Shown: positions 17,981-29,412 of the stretch, one piece after another
How positions within the stretch are numbered: position 1 is the stretch's first letter
Layout of the letters: every line of letters begins with the position of its first letter
NCBI RefSeq assembly: GCF_004364805.1
Contig: NZ_SOAP01000001.1
Coordinates: 1,860,001-1,924,000, forward strand
Origin: Pelagimonas phthalicica
Lineage (GTDB): Bacteria > Pseudomonadota > Alphaproteobacteria > Rhodobacterales > Rhodobacteraceae
Direction: 5' to 3'
DNA: 64,000 nucleotides
Position numbers and translations under genes: made by a program
Notes under the pieces: generated by a model
Database searches by the model: none
Told to the model about the DNA's origin: nothing
Seen by the model: only the letters and a program-made list of their open reading frames with translations

Positions 17981-18733
17981 TTAGATCTTCCACCCGGAAT
18001 GCAGGCAAGCGATGCCCATGGTCAGGTTACGATACTTGGCATTCTCGAAACCAGCGGTACGCACCATCGACAAAAATGTCTCTTGATCCGGAAATTTTCG
18101 AATGGATTCAACAAGATATTGATAGCTGTCCCGGTCTCCGGCAATCGCTTGGCCCATGCGGGGGATCACGTTGAACGAATACAGATCATAGGCCTTTTGC
18201 ATCATGTCGTTGGGGATCTGGCTGAATTCCAACACCATCAACCGCCCGCCCGGTTTCAAAACCCGATAGGCTTCGTTCAGCGCCTCTTGGGGGCGGGTCA
18301 CGTTCCGGATGCCAAAGGAGATTGTGTAAACGTCAAAAGTATTATCGGCAAAAGGCAGCGCCATTGCGTCGCCAACCACCCAGTCCAGGCTTTCGGACAT
18401 GGCCGCAGCCTCGGCGCGCTTGCGGCCCTCAACCAACATGGATTCCGTCAGGTCGAGAACCGTCGAATGACCCTCTCCGGCCCGTTCCAAAAAGCGAAAG
18501 GAAATGTCGCCCGTGCCGCCCGCCACATCCAAAAGGCGTTGACCCGGACGCGGCGCCAGCCAATCCATCATCGCGTCTTTCCAGATGCGGTGAATGCCCA
18601 TCGACATGGCATCATTCATCACGTCATATTTCGACGCCACAGAGGTAAACACCCCCTGCACCTTCCCGGCCTTTTCATGCTCGGGCACGTTGGTGAATCC
18701 GAAATGCGTGGTCTTGTCAGAAGTCTCGGTCAT
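17981..18733 (-). CDS. ubiE: Demethylmenaquinone/2-polyprenyl-benzoquinol methyltransferase UbiE
   Basis: UbiE is the SAM-dependent C-methyltransferase of ubiquinone synthesis. The 250-residue product ([17 protein letters not shown]) has the expected length and motifs: [19 protein letters not shown], the SAM-binding [32 protein letters not shown] and [13 protein letters not shown]. An ATG lies one codon upstream at 18736, and the frame stays open to 18877 without conservation, so I use 18733. It is the first gene of the leftward ubiE-ubiB operon and divergent from a membrane-protein gene. Confidence 0.96.
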   Translation of the reverse strand: MTETSDKTTHFGFTNVPEHEKAGKVQGVFTSVASKYDVMNDAMSMGIHRIWKDAMMDWLAPRPGQRLLDVAGGTGDISFRFLERAGEGHSTVLDLTESMLVEGRKRAEAAAMSESLDWVVGDAMALPFADNTFDVYTISFGIRNVTRPQEALNEAYRVLKPGGRLMVLEFSQIPNDMMQKAYDLYSFNVIPRMGQAIAGDRDSYQYLVESIRKFPDQETFLSMVRTAGFENAKYRNLTMGIACLHSGWKI

Positions 18734-18840
18734 CATAGCGATCCGGTTTGGCCTTACTATCGTCGCAACTCTCGTACAGAGGTGGGGCGGAAAGAACAAA
18801 CAGTCAAATGCGCGCAAAAGGTAAAGAGTAGGGCAAGGCG

Positions 18841-19500
18841 ATGGAATTTGAGGATTGGCTATACATCCTGGCAACAATCGGGCCAGCGATCTTGATTTTA
18901 CCTGTTGTCGGCGTTGTGGCGTTTTTGATTGTCACGCGCAAACTTCCCAAATTTGGCGCACCACGAGACATTAGAGAAAACGAACACCTCAGTTGGCGGA
19001 TTCTCAAAGAAGCCGCCGGGATTGCCTCGCCAATCGGGAATCCCAAAGAGGCTTTGGCCAAGGTATATGATTTGGGCCGAGATGCCCCGCGTCGTCGTGG
19101 TCGAAAGCTGGTTTTCCGGCCAAAGGCGGGCATGCGATACGGCATTTTCCCGGCCTGTGTTTTCCTGATCGGTTTTACCTTTTGGTTTTCTGGTGAAGAT
19201 GCCCAATACAGTTTTGAAGATTGGCTTATGATCCTGGGGGTAACCGGCCTGTCGATCTGGTTGAGTTTTTATGCGTGGTCCTACCGGTTGGAAATTCTTG
19301 ATCATGAATTGCGGGCAATGACACGTTGGTTTGACATGAAAACCTACGATCTTGCCCGCCTTTCAGAGGCCAAAGTCGATGATGACGGGTTTGAGTTTCG
19401 TTTTGATTGTGGGAACAGCGTTTCAGTGCCGCTGTTTGTCGAAGGGCGATCGACACTGCGTGAAATCATCGTGGAAACATTGCGGATAAACGGACGTTGA
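18841..19500 (+). CDS. Membrane protein of unknown function
   Basis: A 219-residue protein with one N-terminal membrane segment (about residues 8-31, [19 protein letters not shown]) and a pair near residues 98-145. Between and after them are hydrophilic regions; the C-terminal about 70 residues are soluble and acidic. I recognise no family. The segment [20 protein letters not shown] resembles membrane-bound PH-like regions, which is a weak impression. It sits between ubiE and mutM, which are often adjacent in this group, so it is an insertion into a conserved neighbourhood. Confidence 0.8.
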   Translation: MEFEDWLYILATIGPAILILPVVGVVAFLIVTRKLPKFGAPRDIRENEHLSWRILKEAAGIASPIGNPKEALAKVYDLGRDAPRRRGRKLVFRPKAGMRYGIFPACVFLIGFTFWFSGEDAQYSFEDWLMILGVTGLSIWLSFYAWSYRLEILDHELRAMTRWFDMKTYDLARLSEAKVDDDGFEFRFDCGNSVSVPLFVEGRSTLREIIVETLRINGR

Positions 19501-19549
19501 AGGCTGGCTAACTGCGCTCTACCCTCTGCTTTGAAAATCGGAGGGCCAC

Positions 19550-20401
19550 ATGCCAGAATTACCTGAAGTCGAAACCGTTATGCGGGGCTTGGCACCGTCG
19601 ATGCAGGGGGCGGTGATCGCGCAGGCTCAGGTCAACCGACCCGATCTGCGTTGGCCCTTCCCTGAGCATTTTGCGGAACGGTTGACCGGGAAGCGTGTTG
19701 AGCGCATGTGGCGGCGGTCGAAATACATCTTGGCCGAACTTTCCAGCGCCGAAACCTTGTTGATCCATCTCGGCATGTCGGGGCGCATGTTGGTGTCAGG
19801 CGATCCTTTGGGTAATTTTGTGCTTGAGCACCCAGCGACTGAAAAGCATGATCATGTCGTTCTTGATTTCGACAATGGGGCTCGGGTGACTTTTAACGAT
19901 CCGCGCCGTTTTGGAGCGATGGACCTGCTGGATACGGCCACTCAGGAACAGCACAAGCTTTTGGTCGGGATCGGGCCGGAGCCTTTGGGCAATCAATTCG
20001 ACGAATCCCATCTGATAGCAGCCCTGAAAGGGCGCAAGATGCCGATGAAATCTGCCTTGCTTGACCAAAAAATAATCGCCGGTTTGGGAAACATTTACGT
20101 TTGCGAAACACTTTACCGTGGCAAAATCCACCCAGCCCGGCGGGCCTGTGACGTGACGGAAAACGAGATTCGCGCGCTGGTTCCGATCATCCGCGAGGTG
20201 TTGTCAGAGGCGATCGAGGCGGGGGGATCCTCGCTCAAGGATTTCCGCCAAGCTGATGGAGAGCTTGGATATTTTCAACACAGCTTTGATGTTTATGGGC
20301 GTGAGGGAGAGGCCTGCAAAGCCCCCGGATGCGGGACGCAAATCGCGCGAATCGTGCAGTCAGGCCGATCCTCTTTCTTCTGCCCAAGCTGTCAAAGTTA
20401 G
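19550..20401 (+). CDS. mutM: Formamidopyrimidine-DNA glycosylase MutM (Fpg)
   Basis: MutM removes 8-oxoguanine and formamidopyrimidines from DNA and cuts the abasic site. The 283-residue protein begins with the catalytic PELPEVET sequence, in which Pro2 and Glu3 are active-site residues, and contains the conserved lysine in [10 protein letters not shown]. The helix-two-turn-helix region around [16 protein letters not shown] is present. The C-terminus carries the four-cysteine zinc finger (CKAPGCG with FFCPSCQS). All key residues are intact. Confidence 0.98.
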   Translation: MPELPEVETVMRGLAPSMQGAVIAQAQVNRPDLRWPFPEHFAERLTGKRVERMWRRSKYILAELSSAETLLIHLGMSGRMLVSGDPLGNFVLEHPATEKHDHVVLDFDNGARVTFNDPRRFGAMDLLDTATQEQHKLLVGIGPEPLGNQFDESHLIAALKGRKMPMKSALLDQKIIAGLGNIYVCETLYRGKIHPARRACDVTENEIRALVPIIREVLSEAIEAGGSSLKDFRQADGELGYFQHSFDVYGREGEACKAPGCGTQIARIVQSGRSSFFCPSCQS

Positions 20402-20465
20402 CTTGAACCGCGCGCAGGTCATGCTAAGGCTTGGCGTCTAAGGAAACGGACGGAGCCCGCACCCT

Positions 20466-21242
20466 ATGGCCTATGAGACGATCATCGTCGAAGTAGAAGA
20501 CCACGTCGCTACCATCAAATTGAATCGCCCGGACGCATTGAACGCGCTGAACACCCAGCTTTTGGGTGAGCTGACCGCTGCGCTGGCTGAGGCAGATGAG
20601 AACGACAAGGTACGCTGCATCATCATCACCGGATCTGCCAAGGCCTTTGCCGCCGGTGCCGATATCAAAGAGATGTCGGAAAAGAGCTATGTGGACATGT
20701 TCATGTCCGACTTCTTTGGCAAGGAAGGCAATGCAGTCATCAAGACTCGCAAGCCCATTATCGCCGCTGTTGCGGGATACGCGCTGGGCGGTGGCTGTGA
20801 ATTGGCAATGATGTGCGATTTTATCATCGCCGCCGATACTGCCAAATTTGGCCAGCCCGAGATCAATCTGGGCGTTATTGCCGGTATTGGCGGGTCGCAG
20901 CGCCTGACCCGGTTTATTGGCAAATCCAAAGCCATGGATATGAACCTCACCGGTCGTTTCATGGACGCCGAAGAGGCAGAGCGTTCCGGCCTTGTCAGCC
21001 GCGTCGTTCCGGCAAAATCCTTGATGGAAGAGGCCAAGGGTGCCGCTGAAAAGATCGCGGAAAAGTCGATGATCTCGGCTATGGCGGTCAAAGAAGCGGT
21101 CAACCGGTCTTACGAGACAACCCTGTCCGAGGGTCTGCTTTATGAACGGCGGCTGTTTCACGCGCTGTTCGCGACCGAGGACCAAAAGGAAGGCATGGCG
21201 GCCTTTATGGAAAAGCGCACCCCGCAATTCCGGGACAGATAA
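20466..21242 (+). CDS. Enoyl-CoA hydratase
   Basis: A crotonase-family enzyme of 258 residues that likely hydrates 2-enoyl-CoA to 3-hydroxyacyl-CoA in fatty acid or amino acid breakdown. The oxyanion-hole segment [11 protein letters not shown] and the [17 protein letters not shown] block are present, as are both catalytic glutamates (GGGCELAM and [10 protein letters not shown]). The pattern fits short-chain enoyl-CoA hydratases of alphaproteobacteria rather than specialised crotonases. It is a single-gene unit between mutM and rpsT with an inverted repeat downstream. Confidence 0.94.
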   Translation: MAYETIIVEVEDHVATIKLNRPDALNALNTQLLGELTAALAEADENDKVRCIIITGSAKAFAAGADIKEMSEKSYVDMFMSDFFGKEGNAVIKTRKPIIAAVAGYALGGGCELAMMCDFIIAADTAKFGQPEINLGVIAGIGGSQRLTRFIGKSKAMDMNLTGRFMDAEEAERSGLVSRVVPAKSLMEEAKGAAEKIAEKSMISAMAVKEAVNRSYETTLSEGLLYERRLFHALFATEDQKEGMAAFMEKRTPQFRDR

Positions 21243-21251
21243 GACGACAGC

Positions 21252-21296
21252 AATATGTCCGAAACAGCCGTTGTTTCGGACATTTTCGGACATATT
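21252..21296. terminator. Overlapping inverted repeats after enoyl-CoA hydratase gene
   Basis: A perfect 11-bp hairpin TGTCCGAAACA-GCCGT-TGTTTCGGACA (21256-21282) is followed by TTTT. The left arm, extended to AATATGTCCGAAA, can instead pair with a second copy of TTTCGGACATATT ending at 21296. The inner hairpin plus T run is terminator-like; the second arm allows an alternative fold. Confidence 0.55.
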
Positions 21297-21510
21297 GGGT
21301 CTTTCAAATGCGCGTTGCGCTTTATGGCGCGCCTCGCGATTTTTGGGGCTTTCCAAAGTCACAGGTTTTGGCTATACGCCCCCGATACATGCGCGTGATG
21401 CCCGCTTAGGCAAGAATCGGACCGATGGTGTTCCTTAGGGAAAATTCGGCTTTGTGAGCGTCTCGCTGCAATCAGAACATACGTACACAAAGAAACCAGG
21501 ACCGATCATC

Positions 21511-21774
21511 ATGGCAAACTCTCCTCAGGCAAAGAAACGCGCACGTCAGAACGAAAAGCGTTTGGAAGTTAACAAAGCACGTCGTTCGCGCATCCGCACC
21601 TTCCTGCGCAAAGTAGAAGAAGCAATCGCATCCGGCGACAAAGAAGCGGCAACTGCTGCTCTGCGCGCTGCTCAGCCAGAGCTGATGCGCGGCGTCACCA
21701 AGGGCGTTTACCACAAGAACACTGCGTCGCGTAAAGTGTCCCGCCTGGCGGCACGCGTGAAAGCGCTGGGATAA
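21511..21774 (+). CDS. rpsT: 30S ribosomal protein S20
   Basis: S20 binds 16S rRNA in the small ribosomal subunit. The 87-residue product [20 protein letters not shown] is the standard length and very lysine/arginine rich, with the conserved [15 protein letters not shown] and the ending [15 protein letters not shown]. The frame opens 19 codons earlier, but the ATG at 21511 matches the family start. A possible promoter TTTCCA-N17-TATACG lies at 21350-21378. A strong terminator follows. Confidence 0.98.
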   Translation: MANSPQAKKRARQNEKRLEVNKARRSRIRTFLRKVEEAIASGDKEAATAALRAAQPELMRGVTKGVYHKNTASRKVSRLAARVKALG

Positions 21775-21805
21775 AAATATCACGCCATTTAGTGCGAAGA
21801 TTTCG

Positions 21806-21834
21806 GGGGCGCCACCAGATGTGGCGCCCCTTTT
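21806..21834 (+). terminator. Rho-independent terminator of rpsT
   Basis: A perfect 10-bp stem GGGGCGCCAC/GTGGCGCCCC with a 5-base loop, followed directly by TTTT, 31 bp after the rpsT stop. Confidence 0.9.
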
Positions 21835-22256
21835 GCGTCCGAGGCCTACATCTTAAGCATGTAGAGATTCTTTTTCAGGAATCCCTGAGTCAAGGCGTAA
21901 GTTCGGTTGCCGCAGCTCGGTTGAGATTGGTAATTTCTCCCTGCGAGTCACTTCGCAGGGGGGACAGGCTGCCGGCCCAAAACCGCTATAACAAGCGGAA
22001 CCAGGGTCACTCAGGCTAAAACCGTAATGGTTTAGATGAGTTACAGGGGATTAGCCCTGGCCATGTCCATAACAGTTATCGAGTCTGTTCTGACTCGGCC
22101 TTCGTTGGGGATGCGAGGGACTGGTAACATGACGTCGAGGAGAACCCTCGCAACTCATGCGTGTGCATGGGGTCTGTCAGTGTGTGCCCTCTGAATTAGT
22201 GACGCGCCGCCGGAGTCACGGCCGGTGAAGAAAAGTCAGGAAGGAAATGGGGACAA
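21835..22256. other. Hairpin-rich non-coding gap between rpsT and dnaA
   Basis: No convincing gene lies in these 422 bp. The plus-strand RNA could form many short hairpins: 21939-21960 (8-bp stem CCCTGCGA/TCGCAGGG), 21983-21998, 22018-22034, 22044-22059, 22081-22096, 22136-22150, 22156-22169 and 22199-22219. CGAGGG at 22114-22119 competes for the CCCTCG arm at 22145-22150. I found no match to the consensus DnaA box TTATCCACA on either strand and no clearly AT-rich unwinding region, so I do not call this an origin. It should contain the dnaA promoter and leader; a structured RNA is possible. Confidence 0.5.
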
Positions 22257-23621
22257 ATGACAAGAGAGCAATGGGGCGCGTTGCAAGAGCAGATTTGCAA
22301 TACGATTGGGCAAAACAACTACAAGACCTGGATCAAGCCACTTTCTTTTGTAGGTATCAGTGACAGGGGTGTTGTGACCCTGAACGCACCGACGAGCTTT
22401 TTCGGCTCTTACGTGTCTCAGAACTTTGGGGACATGTTGTTGGCCCAGATTTCGACTATGGCACCTCAAGTGCGTCGCATCGCCTATGAGGTTGCGGCAG
22501 CCAATGGCGCAGCGGCGGCCCCGTCACCGGCGACTGAGGTCGAAGAGGTGAAACCGGCTGAGACCCCGGCCCCCAAGGAATTGCCAGGCGCGCCTTTGGA
22601 TGCGCGCTTTACCTTTGATACGTTCGTTGTCGGTAAGCCGAACGAATTGGCCCATGCCGCGGCCAAGCGTGTTGCCGAAGGTGGCCCCGTTACCTTTAAC
22701 CCGCTCTTCCTTTATGGCGGCGTTGGTCTGGGTAAAACGCACCTCATGCATGCGATTGCCCATGAGCTGAGCGCGCGCAATCCGCAGCTGACCGTGCTGT
22801 ATCTTTCAGCAGAACAGTTCATGTATCGTTTTGTGCAGGCTTTGCGCGAACGCAAGATGATGGACTTCAAAGAGATGTTCCGCTCGGTTGACGTCTTGAT
22901 GGTTGATGACGTGCAATTCATCGCTGGCAAGGATTCCACGCAGGAAGAGTTCTTTCACACCTTCAACGCGCTGGTGGATCAGAACAAGCAGATCATCATT
23001 TCGGCGGATCGCGCCCCGGATGAGATCAAGGATTTGGAAAACCGTATCCGTTCGCGCCTGCAATCGGGTCTGGTGGTGGACCTGCACCCGACCGACTATG
23101 AATTGCGTCTTGGTATCTTGCAGTCCAAGGTCGAAACCTATCGGAGCATGTATCCAAGTCTCGAGATCGAGAATGGCGTGCTGGAATTCCTCGCCCATCG
23201 CATCAGCACCAATGTGCGCGTGCTCGAAGGGGCGTTGACCCGTTTGTTTGCCTTTGCTTCGTTGGTGGGCAAGCCGATCAATATGGATCTGGTGCAGGAC
23301 AGCCTGTCTGATGTGCTGCGCGCCTCGGAACGCAAGATCTCGATCGACGAGATCCAGCGCAAGGTGGCCGAGCATTACAACATTCGTCTGTCTGACATGA
23401 TTGGCCCGAAACGTGTGCGCACCTTTGCCCGTCCGCGTCAGATAGCGATGTATCTGTGCAAACAGCTGACCTCGCGTTCTTTGCCGGAAATCGGTCGTCG
23501 CTTTGGCGGTCGTGACCACACCACGGTTATGCATGGCGTGCGTCGTATCGAAGAGCTGCGCCAATCCGACGGTCAGATTGACGAAGACGTGGAAATGCTG
23601 CGTCGCGCGCTTGAGGCGTAA
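22257..23621 (+). CDS. dnaA: Chromosomal replication initiator DnaA
   Basis: DnaA binds the origin, opens it and loads the replicative helicase. The 454-residue protein has domain I (WIKPLSFVGI), a Pro/Ala-rich linker at about residues 85-115, and AAA+ domain III with Walker A GGVGLGKTH at about residue 155 and Walker B VLMVDDVQFI. The C-terminal DNA-binding domain contains the signature GGRDHTTVMHGVRRI. AAGGAAATGGGG precedes the ATG. dnaN, recF and gyrB follow in the classical order. Confidence 0.99.
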   Translation: MTREQWGALQEQICNTIGQNNYKTWIKPLSFVGISDRGVVTLNAPTSFFGSYVSQNFGDMLLAQISTMAPQVRRIAYEVAAANGAAAAPSPATEVEEVKPAETPAPKELPGAPLDARFTFDTFVVGKPNELAHAAAKRVAEGGPVTFNPLFLYGGVGLGKTHLMHAIAHELSARNPQLTVLYLSAEQFMYRFVQALRERKMMDFKEMFRSVDVLMVDDVQFIAGKDSTQEEFFHTFNALVDQNKQIIISADRAPDEIKDLENRIRSRLQSGLVVDLHPTDYELRLGILQSKVETYRSMYPSLEIENGVLEFLAHRISTNVRVLEGALTRLFAFASLVGKPINMDLVQDSLSDVLRASERKISIDEIQRKVAEHYNIRLSDMIGPKRVRTFARPRQIAMYLCKQLTSRSLPEIGRRFGGRDHTTVMHGVRRIEELRQSDGQIDEDVEMLRRALEA

Positions 23622-23670
23622 CGGGCTATTTCACTCTCGCAATGGGACAATGACACAACAGGTGACAACA

Positions 23671-23690
23671 TGGCCGCCCTCGGGCGGCCA
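23671..23690. terminator. Short GC-rich hairpin between dnaA and dnaN
   Basis: TGGCCGCC-CTCG-GGCGGCCA is a perfect 8-bp stem with a 4-base loop 50 bp after the dnaA stop. There is no T tract, so it may attenuate or protect mRNA rather than end it. A possible dnaN promoter, TTGACG-N17-GACAAA, begins at 23698. Confidence 0.4.
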
Positions 23691-23797
23691 GTTGCACTTG
23701 ACGCCCCTTTAAAACAATCAGACAAATCGTAAAAACGGGCTTGGAGCGCGGGGCCGACCGGTCTAGGGTGCGCATCCGGCTAGCGGAGAGATGGGCG

Positions 23798-24916
23798 ATG
23801 AAGATCAGCATTGAACGCGCCACGCTTTTGCGTGCAGTGGCACAGGCACAATCCGTTGTGGAGCGCCGCAACACTATTCCGATCCTGGCCAATGTGCTGA
23901 TCGATGCCGAGGGTGACACCGTTACCTTCCGCGCCACCGATCTGGATATCGAAGTGCTGGATAAGGCACCGGCCAAAGTGGGCCGCGCGGGTGGAACAAC
24001 CGTTTCCGCTGTCACCCTGCACGAGATTGTGCGCAAACTGCCGGATGGCGCTTTGGTTGAGTTGGAAGAAGACAGCGCCGCTGGCCGTCTGTCAGTGTCT
24101 GCGGGCCGCTCGAACTTCTCGCTGGCGACCCTGCCGCGCGAAGACTTCCCGATTATGGCGTCGTCGGAATATAGCAGCAACTTTAAGGCCAAGGCCGAAG
24201 TGCTGCGCCGGTTGTTCGACAAATCGAAATTCGCGATCTCAACCGAGGAAACCCGTTACTATCTGAACGGCGTTTATATGCATATTGCTGATGCGGATGG
24301 CGGCCAGGTGCTGCGCTGCGTTGCAACTGATGGCCACCGTCTGGCGCGTATTGATGCGGATCTGCCCGAAGGCGCGGCTGAGATGGCTGGCGTGATCGTA
24401 CCACGTAAAACCGTGGGTGAGCTGCGCAAGCTGCTGGACGAAGACGATATGGACATCGCGGTGTCCGTGTCCGAGACCAAAGTCCGCTTTGCCACGCCCG
24501 AGATCACTCTGACTTCCAAGGTCATCGACGGCACCTTCCCGGATTACACCCGCGTGATCCCGCAAGGAAACACCCGCAAACTCGAAGTGGATGCGAGCGA
24601 TTTTGCCAAGGCGGTTGACCGTGTGGCGACCGTTTCGTCTGAACGTTCCCGGGCGGTCAAGCTGCAACTGGACGAAGATCGCCTGATCCTCTCTGTGAAT
24701 GCGCCCGACAGCGGTGCAGCTGAGGAAGAGCTGGCCGTGGCCTATGGCGATGAGCGGCTGGAAATCGGGTTCAACGCGAAATACCTGTTGGAAATCGCCA
24801 GCCAGGTGGATCGCGAAAATGCGGTCTTCCTGTTCAACTCGTCTGGCGACCCTGCCTTGATGCGCGAAGGCAATGACACAACGGCTGTTTACGTCGTCAT
24901 GCCGATGCGTGTCTGA
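23798..24916 (+). CDS. dnaN: DNA polymerase III beta subunit (sliding clamp)
   Basis: DnaN is the ring-shaped clamp that keeps DNA polymerase III on its template. The 372-residue product MKISIERATLLRAVAQAQSV has the usual length, with the conserved VVERRNTIPILANVL near the start, YYLNGVYMH, CVATDGHRLA, and the clamp C-terminus YVVMPMRV. The frame opens 19 codons upstream, but homology begins at the ATG at 23798. recF follows after 68 bp. Confidence 0.98.
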   Translation: MKISIERATLLRAVAQAQSVVERRNTIPILANVLIDAEGDTVTFRATDLDIEVLDKAPAKVGRAGGTTVSAVTLHEIVRKLPDGALVELEEDSAAGRLSVSAGRSNFSLATLPREDFPIMASSEYSSNFKAKAEVLRRLFDKSKFAISTEETRYYLNGVYMHIADADGGQVLRCVATDGHRLARIDADLPEGAAEMAGVIVPRKTVGELRKLLDEDDMDIAVSVSETKVRFATPEITLTSKVIDGTFPDYTRVIPQGNTRKLEVDASDFAKAVDRVATVSSERSRAVKLQLDEDRLILSVNAPDSGAAEEELAVAYGDERLEIGFNAKYLLEIASQVDRENAVFLFNSSGDPALMREGNDTTAVYVVMPMRV

Positions 24917-24960
24917 TTTGGGTTTTCGGTGAAAACCCAAAGGCCTCCGGCGGGAGTATT
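24917..24960 (+). terminator. Hairpin plus conserved-looking motif between dnaN and recF
   Basis: A perfect 11-bp inverted repeat TTTGGGTTTTC-GGT-GAAAACCCAAA begins at the dnaN stop and is followed by GGCCTCCGGCGGGAGTATTT. That second sequence resembles a short motif I recall as recurring downstream of genes in Rhodobacteraceae. The structure could terminate or attenuate transcription into recF. Confidence 0.5.
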
Positions 24961-24984
24961 TGTCACCAAGAAGAAGGCAGGGGC

Positions 24985-26088
24985 ATGGGCGCACTCTATC
25001 TCTCGCACCTGACCCTGTCGCATTTCCGATCGCACAAGCTGGTGCGTTTGGATCTGGATGCGCGCCCGGTGGCGATTTACGGGTCGAACGGCGCTGGTAA
25101 AACCAACCTGATCGAAGCGGTATCGCTGTTTTCACCGGGTCGCGGATTGCGCCGCGCATCAGCTCAGGAAATGGCGCGCCGCCCTGAGGCGTTGGGTTGG
25201 AAGCTGCACGGCCTGCTGAACACGCCGACAAGCACCCATGAGATCGACATCACCTCCGAGGCGGGGGCAGCACGTCAGGTGCAGATCGACAGCAAATCGG
25301 TGCCGCAAACCGCTTTGGCGTCTCTGGTGCGGGTGCTCTGGCTGATCCCAGCCATGGACCGGCTTTGGATCGAAGGGGCAGAGGGCCGCCGCCGCTTTCT
25401 TGACCGGATGGTGTTGTCCTTTTTCCCTAGTCATGCCGAGGCTTCCCTGACTTACGAAAAATCCATGCGCGAACGTAACCGGCTGTTGAAAGAGCAAGTG
25501 CGTGATGCGCATTGGTATGCGGTGTTGGAAAAGCAGATGGCCGCTACCGGGGCCGCCATTCATGCCAACCGTGTCACCGCGCTGCAGCGTCTGGCCGAGG
25601 CGCAGGCCGGGGCGGAAACGCAATTCCCCTCGGCCCAGCTTGAGCTGCAGCAAAGCGAAGGCACGATGCCCGAGACCGAGGCGGATCTGCTGGAGGCGTT
25701 TCAGGAAAGCCGGTTTCGCGATATGGCCGCCGGGCGCACGCTTGTCGGGCCGCATCGCAGCGACATGTATGGCATGTATGCGGATAAGGGGATCGCAGCC
25801 TCTGACTGCTCAACCGGCGAACAAAAAGCCCTGCTGATTTCGCTGATCCTGTCAAACGCCCGCGCTTTGGCTGCTGATATTGGTGCCCCCCCGATTCTTT
25901 TGCTGGACGAGGTTGCCGCGCATTTGGATGCGGGGCGGCGCGCCGCACTTTATGATGAGATTTGCGCGTTGGGGGCGCAGGCCTGGATGACGGGCACGGG
26001 GCCAGAACTCTTTGCGGATCTTGGGGATCGTGCGCAATATCTGGAGGTGGACGATACGACTGGCGGCTCTCAGGTTCAGATCAAATGA
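24985..26088 (+). CDS. recF: DNA replication and repair protein RecF
   Basis: RecF is an SMC-like ATPase that, with RecO and RecR, loads RecA at gaps. The 367-residue protein has Walker A GSNGAGKTN near residue 35, the segment LDRMVLSFFPSHAEASLTYE, the signature-like DCSTGEQKALLISLIL and Walker B PPILLLDEVAAHLDAGRR. It lies between dnaN and a GNAT gene whose start overlaps its stop as ATGA. Confidence 0.97.
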   Translation: MGALYLSHLTLSHFRSHKLVRLDLDARPVAIYGSNGAGKTNLIEAVSLFSPGRGLRRASAQEMARRPEALGWKLHGLLNTPTSTHEIDITSEAGAARQVQIDSKSVPQTALASLVRVLWLIPAMDRLWIEGAEGRRRFLDRMVLSFFPSHAEASLTYEKSMRERNRLLKEQVRDAHWYAVLEKQMAATGAAIHANRVTALQRLAEAQAGAETQFPSAQLELQQSEGTMPETEADLLEAFQESRFRDMAAGRTLVGPHRSDMYGMYADKGIAASDCSTGEQKALLISLILSNARALAADIGAPPILLLDEVAAHLDAGRRAALYDEICALGAQAWMTGTGPELFADLGDRAQYLEVDDTTGGSQVQIK

Positions 26089-26606
26089 TCGAGGTGATCC
26101 CGGAAGTCGAGCTAAGCGCACAGGACGAGACACAGATCGCAGAGGTGATCCGCGAGAGTTTTCCCACGGATTATGCGGGTCGGAGCTTTTACCAGCAGCG
26201 CCCGCATCTGCGTGTTGTGAGGCGCGCGCAGGTGATTGTTGCGCAGATCTCTGTGTTTTATCGCTCCATCAGGCTTGGCGGCGAGCTGCTGCCGATCATC
26301 GGCATTGGTGACGTGGCCTGTTTGCCGGAGCATAGCGGCCAAGGGATTGGCAGTGCGTTGATGGCGCGGGCTTTGGAGTTGGGCGCGCAGAGCCAGGCGG
26401 AATTTGCGCTACTTTTCGGCAAGCGCACGCTTTATGACCGGGCTGGGTTTGTGGCGCAAAAGAACCCTTACCTGTGTGTGGATATGACCGGAGCACAAAC
26501 CAATGAGCTGGCGCAGCGGGATGCCAATTTCCTCATGGTGCGTCCCCTGACATCGCGGATTTGGCCAGAGGGTGAGCAGGTCGATTTTCTTGGACCGCTG
26601 TTCTAA
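26085..26606 (+). CDS. GNAT-family N-acetyltransferase
   Basis: A 173-residue protein with the GNAT fold pattern: GIGDVACLPEHSGQGIGSAL contains the acetyl-CoA binding signature (Q/R-x-x-G-x-G/A), and LLFGKRTLYDRAGFV follows. The substrate is unknown. I start at the ATG at 26085, overlapping recF as ATGA; an upstream extension inside recF is not needed. Coupling to recF looks incidental, and I see no evidence for a role in replication. Confidence 0.82.
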   Translation: MIEVIPEVELSAQDETQIAEVIRESFPTDYAGRSFYQQRPHLRVVRRAQVIVAQISVFYRSIRLGGELLPIIGIGDVACLPEHSGQGIGSALMARALELGAQSQAEFALLFGKRTLYDRAGFVAQKNPYLCVDMTGAQTNELAQRDANFLMVRPLTSRIWPEGEQVDFLGPLF

Positions 26607-26635
26607 GGTAGGCACGCTGTAAAACCTGCGCGTAA

Positions 26636-29152
<2,517 letters not shown>

Positions 29153-29173
29153 GTTAGCCACCACAAGGCATCA

Positions 29174-29206
29174 AAGGCGGCGTTTGGCGAAAGCCAGCGC
29201 CGCCTT
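29174..29206 (+). terminator. Hairpin terminator of gyrB
   Basis: AAGGCGGCG pairs perfectly with CGCCGCCTT, and an inner TGGC-GAAA-GCCA stem with a GNRA tetraloop extends it. It lies 21 bp past the gyrB stop. The T run after it is poor, but the hairpin is very stable. Confidence 0.65.
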
Positions 29207-29300
29207 GCATTTCAAGGTAGAGCACCCAAGAAAATGCCTGGAATCGCTCCCCCAACCAGAGCTTGTGTGATCTGTCAGAGGTAACAGGGTGACAGAAGCG

Positions 29301-29329
29301 TTAAGATTTGTTATTTTTGCGTGTATAAT
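29301..29329 (+). promoter_or_regulatory. Sigma-70-like promoter in AT-rich DNA
   Basis: TTAAGA (29301-29306), a 17-bp spacer and a perfect TATAAT (29324-29329) lie in a locally AT-rich stretch upstream of the small exported protein gene. The implied leader is about 77 bases. Confidence 0.55.
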
Positions 29330-29412
29330 TTTAGTATCATGCCCTAAGGTCACCTTTGTGGTGTGACGAGTTTGTGTTTCATCAAGTCGATACATACACA
29401 GGGAACAGATTT

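Noticed and set aside
21835-22256. oriC call between rpsT and dnaA
   Set aside because: No DnaA box consensus and no AT-rich unwinding region were seen, so location beside dnaA alone is not enough.
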